From NCBI RefSeq assembly GCF_032854445.1, contig NC_088303.1:32311501-32375500 (forward strand): a stretch of 64,000 nucleotides of DNA. Reading direction: 5' to 3'. Source of the DNA: Liolophura sinensis. Lineage: Eukaryota > Mollusca > Polyplacophora > Chitonida > Chitonidae. Of the stretch, positions 1 through 12,819 are shown piece by piece. Position 1 is the stretch's first letter. Every line of letters begins with the position of its first letter. The notes beneath the pieces are model-generated. The model made no database searches, was not told the origin of the DNA, and saw only the letters and a list, made by a program, of their open reading frames with translations. A program made the translations under genes and the position numbers.

Positions 1-1609
1 AACTTCAAGGTAATTCGTCACCTTGATCGTGTTTTGTTAAGTGTTGCCGGGGAGAATTAAATTTAACAAAACTACTGATTTGCATATTATCTCAAAGACA
101 AATATTCCTTTCTGACCTTGAACGTTCACCCATCTCTGAGGTCCGTGCTTTGTCCGACGAAAATGCAACTTTAGTTTTGAAAGTTGTGGGGAATTATTTA
201 TGTATAGGGTCCACAGTTCTGTCTGTCTCTGTGAGGGTACTGATTGGCAGCAAGCCACTTTGCATGTCACTGGTTGACGTTATACTAGTTAACTTCCTGG
301 TTTGACATAAATCAATGGTTTACTTTCTATCAAATGATGTACGTGTTTTTTTTTATTTTTAATGTATTTCCCATTTACGGTTTTGTAATAGATGACAACT
401 ATCGTCACTCAACTCATTACCTGTAATTAGCACCTTCCAAGTCGTATATGTGGTGAATATATTGTATTTCACCGTAAATTTGGTATTTAAAAATCCACTT
501 TCAGAAGCACATTATGGTTTGAAAATGACACTTTTGATTCCGACACTTCAGTTTTTTATATAAGAAATTAAGGTGGCCATCATATAAAATGTGCCACTCG
601 AAAAATGCTAAACTTTAGATGAAATATATGCAGTATATTCGGGAAAAGGAATTAACATATTTACGTGAATTTATTGTGTATACCCCCTGAATACCGAGGC
701 TTGCCCAGAAGACAATATATATGTCACTTTCCGGAAGTACGCTTTTTGTGTAAACTGGAAAATAAACAGATATGTTTTTGTACATAAACTTGTTATGGTC
801 GTGCGACTACAAGTTGAACGAGAAAGAGATGATCTGAGAGCGATTAAACACGTCAAAGCAACGAAATATACACGGCAAACACCTGTACGTTTTACCCGTG
901 AAGTACGAAGACAAATCACCCTGTAAGGTGAAATGTACATAGCCGGGTGAGAAATGGACATCCGTCAGTCACATGCCATTGTACGATGTCGTTATCTAGC
1001 TGGCCTGTCCACCCGCTATCGCCTGTTCGTGCACGGTTAGTCGAGAGGCCGTGTTGACAAAACTCTCCCCGTAATGCTTGCCGTTAATCAAAGACAAACA
1101 GAAATAATCCCAAAGGTTTTAAGGCATTTTACCTGCCCTTATTTCTGCCCGGAGTGGATCGGCATGCTGGTGAAATCCCCCGGTGTTGCCATCTATCACT
1201 AGCTTGCCCCCTGTTTCAAGTACTTGATTTCCACACCGCCTTGAGAATTTCACCATGACCACTTGTCCATTGTTGACATAGTTAGGAGTGAGTACGAACA
1301 TATCCCTATATGTTCCAATCCCATTATTTCTTTCGTTTTACATGAATTTCATTTCAACTGTGTGGTGCTCCCGACATCTGTAAGATTGGATTCATGGACA
1401 TAACAAGTGCTCTGTTCGCTGAGAGTTGTATTCCAGTAACAACGACTGATCTGACAATCCCAGCCTTATATAAACGTGTATATAAGCTAGAACCGTGATA
1501 TTTGAAGTCATAGATACCCATCCATGCGAATGTGCATTTCTCCGACTCATTTATGATTAGTGGCATCACTTCTGCTGCACTGAAATATTTGAATGATGTT
1601 GTAGTCATG
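1..1609. other. No gene seen
   Basis: AT-rich DNA with only short chance ORFs. I see no homology, tandem repeat or SINE here. Confidence 0.5.
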
Positions 1610-1790
1610 AGCGTCAGACATTAAGCGTTGCACGCTATTAATGGTCAGGAATTAAGAGCTACACACACATTAGCATCATAAATAAGCGCTCTACACATTC
1701 ATAATTGTGTCAGACATTAAGTGATACACGTTCAGGAACGTCAGATATTCAGCGATACACGTTAAGGAACGTCAGATGTCAGGTCCTGTA
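1610..1790. repeat. Short decayed tandem repeat, about 34 bp
   Basis: Several copies of 'gtcagacattaagcg' followed by 'tacacgtt(c/a)aggaac' occur, best between 1705 and 1790. Confidence 0.5.
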
Positions 1791-1973
1791 CACAGTACTT
1801 GAACCCCACCTTTCTCTCCCTGTGCCCACCAAAAGAAATCCCCTAAACGCAGAACAAACAAACTACACTTTCATCGAAACGAACAAAAAACATGTTGCCT
1901 TGGGGTGTGAAGAATCCACTATACTATGTAGCCTAATGACAGTCGCTTAGATGCAATAAACACTTTACTGGCG

Positions 1974-1975
<2 letters not shown>

Positions 1976-2063
<88 letters not shown>
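1976..2063. repeat. (AT)n microsatellite, 88 bp
   Basis: A perfect alternating AT tract. A minus-strand Tyr-Ile ORF across it is an artefact of the repeat. Confidence 0.95.
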
Positions 2064-2067
<4 letters not shown>

Positions 2068-2572
2068 GATATTGTGTTTAAAAAAAAATTCTGCATGGTT
2101 GGTTTTCTCCAAGCACGATGCTGTCACAGGAATCTTTTCCGGACTCCCGAGCGTTTAACGAAATATTCCCGAATTTATGCGTCGAAACCATTAACAACGT
2201 TCCAGGTCAATAATCGCAAGACCAATTCCCAAAACGACGTATAACTCAAAAAAATCAAAGAACTAAGAAAGTGTATTAAGTATGAAATAAGGTAGGAATC
2301 ATGCAAAGAGAAGCCATCAACTGTTTTTTTCAATGATGTTTGAGTACAAAGTTAAATCCTAAAACCCCACATATTTCGCCCCCTGTATATTCAACAAACA
2401 CTTAAATTATGAATATTTCTGCAATACATATACTCTCCTCAAGCAGCAAGCATCTTTATCATTTATCCCAGAGAATTATAACGTACCGCTTCCAACACCA
2501 CCCTAACCCTAACCTGTAAACCTAACTCAATCCCTCGTTGTCTGAGGCCTCTCTACACTTAAGCCCGTTTAC

Positions 2573-2655
2573 CTGGCCGATGGCGATGATTGGCAGCTGA
2601 ACGCCCATAGCTCCGTCGTCGGGGAAGCTGAGATCGGAAAGCTGGTCATTTTCCC
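2573..2655 (-). CDS. Candidate orphan internal exon, unknown protein
   Basis: On the minus strand an 83-bp open stretch lies between a good acceptor (pyrimidine-rich, ending tttatgttag) and a good donor (GGCCAG|GTAAAC). It reads GENDQLSDLSFPDDGAMGV and then QLPIIAIGQ, with the first Gly codon split across the intron. It is clearly GC-richer than its surroundings. I do not recognise a family and see no partner exon. It could be a small exon of a gene with very long introns, or a chance opening. Confidence 0.28.
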
Positions 2656-3733
2656 CTAACATAAAAACAAACACGTCAATTTGTGTAGAATGAGCCGCGT
2701 CAGAAGCGAGATTTGTTTGTTTTTCGCTCTCAGAAACATTGTGAAAACCCGATAGAGATTTATCACCGGTAGACAATAGTTCGAGCAGGCCGCTGTTTCC
2801 TTGCCTCTTCTTTCAACATAAGAGATAGCCCGTAGGCATGACTGTCTATAGCTCACCTTGTGTTTGGCCCATAAACACACTACTTAAGCCATGTCTGTGT
2901 CAAATCAATGTCATCAGCGGATTAGAGTCAAAACCCCCTGTCTTTATCTATCCCTTAGATTCCCATCAGTTGCCGCTGTAAGTTTAAACTTTTACGCTGA
3001 GCCCGTTACACTTCAGGGCTTCTCCGTTCGAGGCGAACGATAACATCACGTTTAAATCGATTCAAATGCATTTATACTGATATCAAATGCGAATCTTCTA
3101 ATATCGATTGCAATAATTTATTCCTAGGTTCAATGGATACCCCCAATTTTTTGCTACTGTGAATATTTGCTTTACTTCGATCTTTCCGATTAGACGTTAT
3201 TCCAACCTGCAAAACCCCAGGGTCGAGGGCGTGCCAACGTACTAAGGGACATCGCTCCGGGCTAAGGTTGACAAACTGTAAGAGTTACTCCCCCTGACTA
3301 ATTCACCCTCCGGCGGTGACTGTAAATGTGATCTAAAACATGTTTACTGCACAATTATTCGTTACAACGTTAATTGGAGCACCTCAGTCTAACAGCAGGA
3401 CTTCTCTTGAATGCGAGTGTGTTAAGTAACAGCGCTATACACAAAACACCTACGGTTTTAGCGGATGCAACGCTAATTAAAAAGTTCAGCGAATTCCTGG
3501 TTGCGATAGGTCAGTCAACATTTGACGCATTTACTCGAGTAGTTTGAATAAAAACCTGGCGGAATTGAATTGACAAGATGCCGTATTTCAACGGTTACGT
3601 TTGACCATTTGCCAACTATCACACTGTCGTTGCTGCTCTGGATCTATTCTCTGTGCTGTAAGTGTCCTTTATATTCTAAATAGTCTTGAATGGTGCTAAT
3701 TGCTTATTAACTTAACCTTCACTCTAATTACAG

Positions 3734-3735
<2 letters not shown>
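2656..3735. other. No gene seen
   Basis: Unassigned DNA with only short ORFs and no recognised repeat. Confidence 0.45.

Positions 3736-3817
<82 letters not shown>
3736..3817. repeat. (AT)n microsatellite, 82 bp
   Basis: A perfect alternating TA tract. Confidence 0.95.
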
Positions 3818-3818
<1 letters not shown>

Positions 3819-4502
3819 GAGAACATTTTTATATGACTGTATCACGGCCTTGTACATGTAGTTTGGATGCCTTGACAACCGCGCTAGGGCACACACGATG
3901 ATAGGCGAGAAAGTTTGTCACTTATTTAGCAAAGGCCTGTGGTTTATATCACCGGCTTTTCGCTATTAACTAAAAAATTTTAATACCAAATAAAATTAAA
4001 AAAGAATGACAAACTTTAAAAAAAAATTAAAAAATGAGTACTGCGCTGTACAACAATGATTAAAAGATCCCTAAAACAATTATGAATATGAGACTATACT
4101 TTGTGTATCTTGTGATACTCATCAGTTTCGCTTATTTTTCGACCATGCTCTGTTTGTTTGCTAGAACTTATGAGTATGTGTGGACAGCTTTAATTTGCAT
4201 TGCTATACGTCATAGTAACTGTTTTGCTGTCTTATACATCACATACACAAAGCAATCAATCCCTTGACACGTCCCTGTACTTTCTTCAATTAAACTTAAA
4301 TTTTATCGGTGAAAACTGAATTTGTTGTAAGCTGTTGAAATTATTCTATAGGAAATTTTTTCAAAATTTCTAACTGTTGTCGACAGTGCTATAAACTATG
4401 GTTGTAAGTTTCCTAATCTTCCTCAACTAACAAATATCCTTTAATAAAATTAAAATTAATTTTTAAGACGGGTTTAAAACCAAAGAAAACGCCATTGCGC
4501 AC

Positions 4503-4870
4503 TATATGTCAGATGAAAAACCAATACACATTCTCCATAAAAAATAGTTCGATTTTTTTTAATAGAATTTTTTCAACCTAGTAAAATGCCGGTGATTCAA
4601 CGTTGGCCTTTACTAACTGTATTGGGACCAGTTTCGTCATATCAGATTTTTCTCACCTAATGCAAAACGACTGCTAGATTGCATCGTTCAAAATGCATAT
4701 ACATATATATGCTAGCTATGAATGCAATGGTAGAAACGAAATATTTAAAGCAAACATGCTCTTGGTAATTTTCCACCACCGCAGAATCTGATTGTCTACA
4801 ATTTCTTCACTCGGTTGAAAAATTTCTAAAACATACAACTCGAACTAGTTTATAGTTGGCAAAACCGCAT
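4503..4870. mobile_element. Hairpin MITE, diverged copy (same family as 54393-54808)
   Basis: The left arm ('tcagatgaaaaacca', 'atagttcgat', 'agaattttttcaacc') is an imperfect inverted match of the right arm ('cactcggttgaaaaatttct', 'aactagtttatagttgg'). The same motifs occur in the same order in the better-preserved element near 54.4 kb. It is noncoding. Confidence 0.55.
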
Positions 4871-6629
4871 TGGAACCAGCTGTGGATACATTTACAAAAA
4901 TGACCAATTGTACGTACAAAAGCTTGTTTTGCGATGTATTCTGGTAGGAAACTTTACAGGAAAATAGCTGAAAACGGGAGAAAGTGTCACCGTAAAATTT
5001 CTGTTTCAGTAGAATCGGCCAAAAGTGCTTCCAGAAAGGAATCAACTTGTACAAAACAAGTGTCAAAACATCCCAGCTAGCTGAGCTTCAATCTTTGGAA
5101 TCAACAAGAAACGAACAATTATTTCTCATTATTCCTGAGCATCTCGCTTACCGCTGATCTTTGTCCTCGGAAATGAACCTGGATGGTTTGTTTCTGGAGA
5201 AAAGGCCCTTCCAAAGCTTTAAAAATACTAAAACATTATCTGATGGAAACCAGCATACACCCCTAGCTGCATGCTAGGATTAAGATAGGCGTCTGTCTTA
5301 ATCACCAGCTGTATCTGGGCTCCTCGTACCACTCAAAAACAAATTATGACGATCCGTCTGATTGGACAAGCTTTCCATGGCTTTAAATGAGACCAACATA
5401 CTCACACCTAAGTCAGTTTAACTGGATGTTGAAAAGTTCTTATTTAAGACTCACATGTTTGGTTCTCTATGAGAACGTGTATAAGTTGGCAATTAAGACA
5501 CCAATCTGCGCTGGAGTCTGCATGCCTTTCCCTCTGATGACATAAGATACCTCCAGCAGTTCATTGTCAAGTCAGCGTTAATGACACCGTGTGCGAAACC
5601 GTCCACAAGCTATAATATAACAGTTTATGTAACGGTATATATAGGTATATATGTTCAAGTAGGCTGTCTTCAAACTGCACTCAGTGACATGGGGTGCTTT
5701 ATATGCAGGTAAGGTTTTTGTTCCGTTTGACAGCTCGTCATGAACTCGTATGGATATATCTACATGACGGAGAGGAGCATGCTTGTGTTGACACCAGGGA
5801 TAAATTTGTCACCTGACATATGTTAGTCTTTGGACATGTGTAAATCGCTCTCGTTATTGTACCGTTTCCCGTACTTTTTATTCTAACACTGGTAACGCTT
5901 ATGTACATTCTGCCAGCCTTATAATTTTCTATTTTCGTACACGAAGAGAAAACTGGGCACAACAGGGCACAGGCAGTCACGATCGTAATATAAACTGCAT
6001 TTCATTTAAATAACGCCGTCTCTGAATAGGTTAAAATATTAATGCGAGATTTTATTTTGGTGTGTATAGATTAAGCGTGGAGATGGTGTGACAACTGTTC
6101 AGCGTATTATTCATACATGTATTGATGAAGACAATGAACTCCACGACGATGCTCTGGTCCCTCTTGGATAGCAAAAGCCATGCTATATTGAGTCTCTTTC
6201 CGTTCAGTCCATTCCTCATGACGCCACTTGAATGGTGATAAGAATGTAAATCGATGTTGGGTTAATCCGTATAGATACTGCGGAAACCAGTTCGTACATT
6301 TACCTTGTTATCTGTTGTGAAATGCATTGTAAAACTTGTGAGTTTAATCTCTACATACCTGAGAACAAGACAGGGACGATGCACGTCACACTTAATATAA
6401 CAAAAGAAGCTACTTTATATAGCTGTTAATCGAAAAGAACAAAGAAAGTCAAAATCTTCACTAAGAGCTTTACACCATCACTAAATACCTTACCTCTGTT
6501 CTGTAGAAGACAAAGTATAGCTTTTGAAGAGTACTTAAAAATGCCAAAATGATTAAGTTTTTCATACGTTTGAGTCCTAACAACGTGATATCGAGGGTAT
6601 CTTAACAGAAAATGCCCTTCAGTTTCATC
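4871..6629. other. No gene seen
   Basis: Unassigned AT-rich DNA with only short chance ORFs. No SINE or clear tandem repeat is recognised. Confidence 0.45.
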
Positions 6630-8722
6630 ACTGTAAAGTTGTATGTTTACAGTGAGCATATTGTAATGCATATGGGAATGCACTGTACACTTGTGTAGGT
6701 TTGAACTTTGCATATTGGGGAATGCATTGTAAACGTGTGTAGGTTTGAACTTTGCATATTGGAGAATGCACTGTAAACGTGTGTATGTTTGAACATTTCA
6801 AATTTGAGCATGCACTGTATACCTGTGTATGTTAGAACTGTGCATATTGGGGAAAGCACTGTGAACATGTGTTTGTTTGAACTTTGCATATTGGGGAATA
6901 CACTGTAAACGTGTGTATTTTTGAACTTTGCATATTGGAGAATGCACTTTAAACCTGTGTGTGTTTTAAATTTGCATGTTGGGGAATGCACTGTATACCT
7001 GTGTATGTTTAAACATTTTATATTTGGGAGAGCACTGTATACCTGTGTATATTTGAACTTTGCATATTGGAGAAGGCACTGTGAACATGTGTTTGTTTTA
7101 AATTTGCATGTTGGGGAATGCACTGTATACCTGTGTATGTTTAAACATTTTATATTTGGGAGAGCACTGTATACCTGTGTATATTTGAACTTTGCATATT
7201 GGAGAAGGCACGGTGACTCTGTGTAAGTTTGAACATGTTATATTTGGGAATGCACTTTATACCTGTGTATATTTGAACTTTGTATCTTGATGAAAATCAT
7301 TGCAAACCTTGTGAATGTTTTAACTGGGCAAATTGGGGAGAGCATTGTAAACATATGTATGGTTGAACTGCGCATGCATACTGGAGAAAGTATTGCTTTT
7401 AAATGCATTGCAAACCTGTTTGCATGTTTCAACTGCGCATATTGCGAATGCACTGTAATGTCTGTATGTTTAAACTAGGCATATTGTAGAATGCATTGTA
7501 AACCTGTGTATCTTTGAACATTGCATATTTGGGAATGCTCTGTAAACCTGTGTAGATTTGAACTTTGCATATTGGGCAATGCACTGTAAACCTTTGTATG
7601 TTTGACTTACATGCTGCGGAATGCACTGTAAACATGTGAATGTTTGAACTTTGCATGTAGGGGAATGCATTGTAAAACTGTGTATGTTTGAACTTTGCAT
7701 ATTAGGGAATGCAGTGTAAACCTGCGTATGTTTAAGCTTTGCATTTTGGGGGATGCATTGTAAAACCTTGTATGTTTAAACTGAGCGTGATGGAAAAGCA
7801 GTGTATATGCTCGCAATGTACATAGTGGGGAAACCATTGTTAACCCGTATGTCCTTGAACTGTGCAGTTTTGGGGAAACATTATTAACCCGTGTGTCCTT
7901 GAACTGTGCAGATTTGGGAAAACATTGTAAACCTACATATGTTTAAACTTTTGCATTCTGGGAAAAGCATTGTAAACCCGTGTATGTTTGCACTGTACAT
8001 ATTGGGGAACGTATTGCGAATTTGAGTATGTTTGAACTATACATATTTGGGGAAGCATTATAGATATATGAATATTTGAGCTGTGCATAATGGGGAAAGC
8101 ATCGTAATCCTGTGAATGCTTGAACAGTGGATATTGGAGAAAACAGTGTAAACTTGTGTATGATTGAATTGTGCCAGTTTGGGAAAGCAATGTCAACCTA
8201 TATGTTTTATGACCTATGCATACTGGGAAAAAGATCGTAAACCTGTGTATGTTTGAACGTTTCATATCGGGAAAATCACTGTATACCTGTGCCGTGTTTT
8301 ATATTTTTATTTTTTTTTTCTTTGATTTACTTTTTGGAGAAAAGGAATGTACATCTGTCTATGCTTGGACTGTGCAAAATGAGGAAAGCACTGTCCACCT
8401 GAGTGCTTTTGAACGCTGTATGTTGCATGGGGAAAGCGCTGTAAACTTGTGTGTTCGGACTGCGAATACTGGAGAAAGCACCGTAAACTTATGTATGGTT
8501 GTACTTTGCATATTGGGGAATGCACAATATACCTATGTGTTTTTGTGGATTTGCTTATAGGAGAAAGGACGATACTTCTGTCTTTGCTTAAACTGTGGAA
8601 AATGACGAAAGTACTGTAAACCTGCGTGCCTTTGAACGTTGCACATATTGCATGGGAAAAGCGTTGTAAACCTGTATGTGTTCGAACACGTGTTCGAGGA
8701 AATCATTGTGAACCGGTTGATG
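6630..8722. repeat. 44-bp minisatellite array
   Basis: About 47 units of 44 bp, consensus 'aatgcactgtaaacctgtgt' then 'atgtttgaactttgcatatt' then 'gggg'. Units are 75-95% alike by eye and decay toward the right. The unit length is 2 modulo 3, and the minus strand of the consensus is open in all three frames. Minus-strand ORFs therefore rotate through three peptides (MQSSNIHRFTVHSP, ICKVQTYTGLQCIPQ, YAKFKHTQVYSAFPN). These are a property of the repeat and not evidence of a gene. Confidence 0.9.
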
Positions 8723-8723
8723 T

Positions 8724-9078
8724 TTGAATGAATGAATGCATGGGGTTTAACGTCGTACTTAACAATTTTTCAGTCATATGGCAACGAGGAGTCATTAGGT
8801 ATGTGTACTATATTGTGGCTTCCTGTGGCTGGACGACTCCATGCCGCCAGTGCTGGTTCCACTGAAGTATCATGCCGAAGACACCAGCCATGACACCCAG
8901 CCAGTCACATTATACTGACACCGGGCCAACCAGTCTCTCATCTCCCAGTGCTAAGCACCAAGCAAGGCAGCAACAAGCACCATTTTTAAAATCTTTGGTA
9001 TGACTTGATCCGGGTGTTTCCCGGATCTGCAGACTTCGAGGCGAAGGATCTAACCATCAGGCCGTGGAAGCTCCCCTG
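8724..9078 (-). mobile_element. Family B SINE, near full length, inside the minisatellite
   Basis: On plus it starts with the TGAA tail complement and 'ggggtttaacgtcgtactta', then 'catgccgaagacaccagcca' and 'actgacaccgggccaacc'. It ends in the reverse of a tRNA-like head ('gatccgggtgtttcccggat' as B box; 'ggatctaaccatcaggc' as A box). The true orientation is therefore minus. Confidence 0.85.
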
Positions 9079-9175
9079 TAGATGTGTATATTGGGAAAAG
9101 CGCTGTAAACCTGTGAATGTTTGAGCTTTGCATACTGAGGGAAACACTGTAAATCTATTTATATTTGAACTGTTG
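9079..9175. repeat. Two further 44-bp units beyond the SINE
   Basis: 'gcgctgtaaacctgtgaatg' and 'gaaacactgtaaatctattt' match the unit. This shows the SINE landed inside an existing array. Confidence 0.75.
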
Positions 9176-9365
9176 AAATATTGCCCCGTTTCACCCCTAT
9201 TACAGGTGAAGACAACAATCAAAATATGGTGTATGTTCAAAACATTGATTTGGATTGTCCAAATGTCCTGTGAAGGAATAATAAGGACTATAGATTTTTT
9301 TTCACGTTTATTATTTCTACTACTTGTACTTGAAATGAGATTTTAATTTAGGCTCAGAATATTGC

Positions 9366-9438
9366 TAAGTCGTACATGTGAAATGTTCTTAAGTACACAG
9401 CGTTAAATACCAATCAAATAAATAAAAGAAATAAATCA
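9366..9438 (+). mobile_element. Family A SINE 3' fragment, decayed
   Basis: 'gtgaaatgttcttaagtac' and 'taccaatcaaataaataa' match the SINE 3' end and AATA tail. Confidence 0.6.
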
Positions 9439-10859
9439 GTCACCAACAATCCGGAGAACAGTTTTGTGGTAGATATTTCCTAATTTTGTTGTAAATATCC
9501 TCCGATTTTAACCGGATGGCCCCCAACAGCGATGGTCTGGAGCACCGTTTTTGTTTTCAACATTTGTCTAGATTTTTAAAAATGATATATTCATCCTCAT
9601 ATCCCGTGAGATCAATACTTAAGACTATATAGGCTTTGTTTTAAATATTTTCTCCCACACATGTAAACTCAATTATCCATCGTGCATCTTATTCTTGTGC
9701 TTTTTCATTTTTTTTTATTTCAGTAATGTTTAGCATTATTCTAGGAATTGCCTGATTTTGGAGTGAATTGTTCTGGGCACATCTGATGGTACATCACATT
9801 AGACTATGAGGCAATGGTGAGCTGGACTGAAATCAAGTTTTTGGTTAGCAACCAACGTATAGAAGTTTAAATAACCATAGGTGAGCGATAACTCACGTGC
9901 TCTAAAATTTGTTTTAATAAATGGTTTCATACTTTGTGAACAGACACCTCTTACATGTACGCACGTGTTATAGAGCATCATGAAGATTCGTTAAAGGTTT
10001 CCTGTTCGGATATGTCTGTATTGGGGAAGTGACATCAATAAGTGAACAATTTATTTTAAATTAATAAGTCAGGTAGGTAAAAACATTCAAATGAAACATG
10101 AAATCCGTTTCGCTACCCCTGATCTCATTTACATTATAACAGGCATAATTAATAATGTTATGACTGATTGTAATACTGTGGTGAGAATCTTTCATTTCGT
10201 TGGCTGAATTAACTGTTTAAGAGAAGAAAAAAAAAACGCCGAAAGACAGTAGTTTATCACTTGTTTTGCGATTAAAGGATTTTTCACGTCAATGCTTGTA
10301 CACAGCTGAGATGTTGCGACAGTCCGTTCTTTATTCTTGACACTCATTGACCTTGGATACAATAATGTAATTAACCAAACGTGAATCAAACAAATAATCG
10401 TACGTCTTCACACGGCAAGGCTTTTGTGTTCGTGGTAAATCATCATGAAGATAGACTACACGTGCAGATTACTCTATTACACGGCCCATAGGCCTAACTT
10501 CTCTTAGTCGACTACATCAACCTCCGGCAATTGCCCTCAGTCCCCCTTAATTTTCCATAAGCGACAATGTTAACGTTTAGCGCTGTAGCTCAGTCCCAAA
10601 CATTCAGTAAGCTCAGTAAGCTTTGGTGCATACCTGGCCCAGTCTGTGAGAAAGCAGTCATAAATATCTTGACATAGATTGACCGTCAAAATCTGGACCC
10701 TTCAGTTCCAGCAGCTGGGAAGGGTAGCCTAGCAACGTCTCTCGCAGCCTAACCACCACTTGTCTCCTTGTGTTCTCTCGCCCAGAATTTTAAACTTTCG
10801 TCATTAAAACTCACACCTGCGAAAGTTTAGGCAATTTCCATCAGTTTGGTATCAAGCAT
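9439..10859. other. No gene seen
   Basis: AT-rich DNA without recognised repeats or convincing exons. Confidence 0.45.
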
Positions 10860-11610
10860 GCATCCGTATACCCAAAATGGCAGGCTGGCAGCGAAAACAG
10901 ACTTTACACCCTACAACCCACAGAATTACATCCCGAAATATGGGAAGTGCTAATAAGGTACTGACTACTTATGCTACATACTCATCCCTACAATTGCGTC
11001 TTGACCCGGACAATAACGTCTCCAGTCAACTATGTACAGGTAAGAGTGTTGGGCTACTTCAGTCACGTCTCCAGACTTACAGTTACGTCTTCACCTGGTC
11101 CCAGTCGGATGTACATGTAAATTACTTTTACTCTATACGTTCAGCCTAAAACAGAGACACTAAAGTTTCCCCGTCGGGTGTAAAAATCTCTCACTGGTAT
11201 AATTACGTCACTAGCACTACTTTTAGGTTTTTCACCCGGGCATTAACGTCTCCTATAGTCGGAGATAAATATCACATACCGAAAAATTACATCTGTATTT
11301 CTAAAATAAGTCGTTTCCACCCGGGCATAATAAGTCGTTATTGGATATAAAAATCTTCTGTTTCTGGATAACTATACGTCTCTACCTTCTCTGTTTTTCA
11401 GTGGGATATAGGACTCTCTCACTACGGCGATTACGTCCCCAATCTCCTCTAGAGTCGTTTTTATGAGTCCCGCTCGGCTAATCACGTTTTGAGCTCTACA
11501 GTTTCTTCTACTATCCGGATTGTGACACCTTCCGCTCGCATATAAGGGTCTGTAACTCCCGCGGTGATGTCTCCTGAGGAAAATATTATATCTCTTGTCC
11601 CTGAACACTA
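10860..11610. repeat. Highly decayed minisatellite with CCGG..ATTACGTCTC core
   Basis: Variants of 'cccggncataacgtctc' recur roughly every 30-45 bp (for example 11003, 11087, 11235, 11313, 11425). Units are too diverged for me to fix a period. Confidence 0.4.
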
Positions 11611-12277
11611 ACTTGTCTGTCGTCTAGATTCAGATCAAGACAGCAATGTATCCTAACCTGGAGAGAGGAGGGGTGAGGAGACGTTACTCTACGTGCAAAC
11701 TAAACATTAGTCTATAAGGACATTAATCTTTGCCGCACAGGCTGAGATAATTGTGGTAAACTGTACGTTCTCGCATTCCTCACGGGAAAATAAAATTGTG
11801 TTCCAATTTATACAAGTTTGTCACTAGTGACGTCAGTAACATCTCTACGAGTGACATAAGCCTCCTACCAAAACGATTTCTGATACGTTTCTTTCGGATG
11901 ACAGTGTTGTCCACCCTCCAATCCGGATATCGTACTCGTAAGCAGGTTGAAAACAGAGTGGTTGGTAATCACAGTTCACAGCACTAAATACGGAGTGTGT
12001 CAACAGTTAGCATCACAAAGACCGTGAAACGTGATTAATTCATTCTGTTTTCACGCTGCCATACCTCCTGGGTTATTGCCTTAAAATGTGAAAATGCGGT
12101 GGAAATTAACGCCGCAACTGATAAGGAATACTTATTCTAATTGCTGGGTTAACAAATTATGTAATACTGAGAGAAAACAATATAACATTTCTTCGTGCGT
12201 TTATATTTTTGTTGAGTATAGCTTGGGACTCGACAGGATTAGGCTAAATATTGATCAGCTGGCAATTAGTATATAAT
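11611..12277. other. No gene seen
   Basis: Unassigned DNA with only short ORFs. Confidence 0.45.
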
Positions 12278-12343
12278 GTGACTGGGTGGGGCATTATGTC
12301 TGGTATCTTCGGTATGGCATTCCAGTGAGGCAGCACTATAAAT
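12278..12343 (+). mobile_element. Family B SINE fragment
   Basis: 'tgtctggtatcttcggtatg' and 'ccagtgaggcagcactataa' match the reverse of the family B core. Confidence 0.55.
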
Positions 12344-12705
12344 ATGTGGCAGTATATGGGGTCGGACCTGCTACAAGGAGCCTCCGCCGTGAAATGACCA
12401 AAACTGTAAGTTGACAGCTACATTTAACCCCATTGAAACAATAGAAACAAACGAGCAATGTTCAAACCACATTGACGGTCAAACCGATTCGGCACGGGCG
12501 AGCAAAATGGGGCCCAAAAGCATTAACTGTGGACCGACTACACGGCTCGCTTACAGCTGCTTTGTTTTGAGCGCAGGACCACCAGATGTCCCGGGCATTA
12601 TGTATGCATATGTCACTATGAGAGCATTCTCCGCTCTGCCTTTTTGTTTTGACGTCATCATTTATCATTGGTATAGTTTTCTGTTGATTCTTATCACCTT
12701 TACAG

Positions 12706-12817
12706 CGTTAGGAACAGAGGTATTCACGCATCGAGTGGCGCCGACTTACCGGCCTATCAGTCTGGACCGCACGGCCCGCCGGGGCTCACAGTCGTCCGGA
12801 CGTCAAGGCGCTCTCGG
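12706..12817 (+). CDS. Candidate orphan internal exon, unknown protein
   Basis: The GC-rich 112-bp stretch follows a strong acceptor (gattcttatcacctttacag) and ends at CTCTCGG|GTAGTC. Two frames are open: LGTEVFTHRVAPTYRPISL and DRTARRGSQSSGRQGALG in one, GADLPAYQSGPHGPPGLTVV in the other. The composition contrast and splice context are exon-like. I do not recognise either peptide and find no neighbouring exon that joins in frame. A short hypothetical exon or a chance GC-rich patch are both possible. Confidence 0.3.
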
Positions 12818-12819
12818 GT

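Noticed and set aside
1933-2127. Minus-strand ORF of alternating Tyr-Ile
   Set aside because: It is the translation of the (AT)n microsatellite.
2495-2525. Telomere-like 'accctaaccctaacc'
   Set aside because: There are only two units. It is too short to be a telomeric or interstitial telomere tract.
6647-8525. Chain of Cys/His-containing minus-strand ORFs up to 158 codons that could be mistaken for a zinc-finger or secreted repeat protein
   Set aside because: They follow the 44-bp minisatellite, shift frame every unit, and have no conserved Cys/His spacing beyond the repeat itself.
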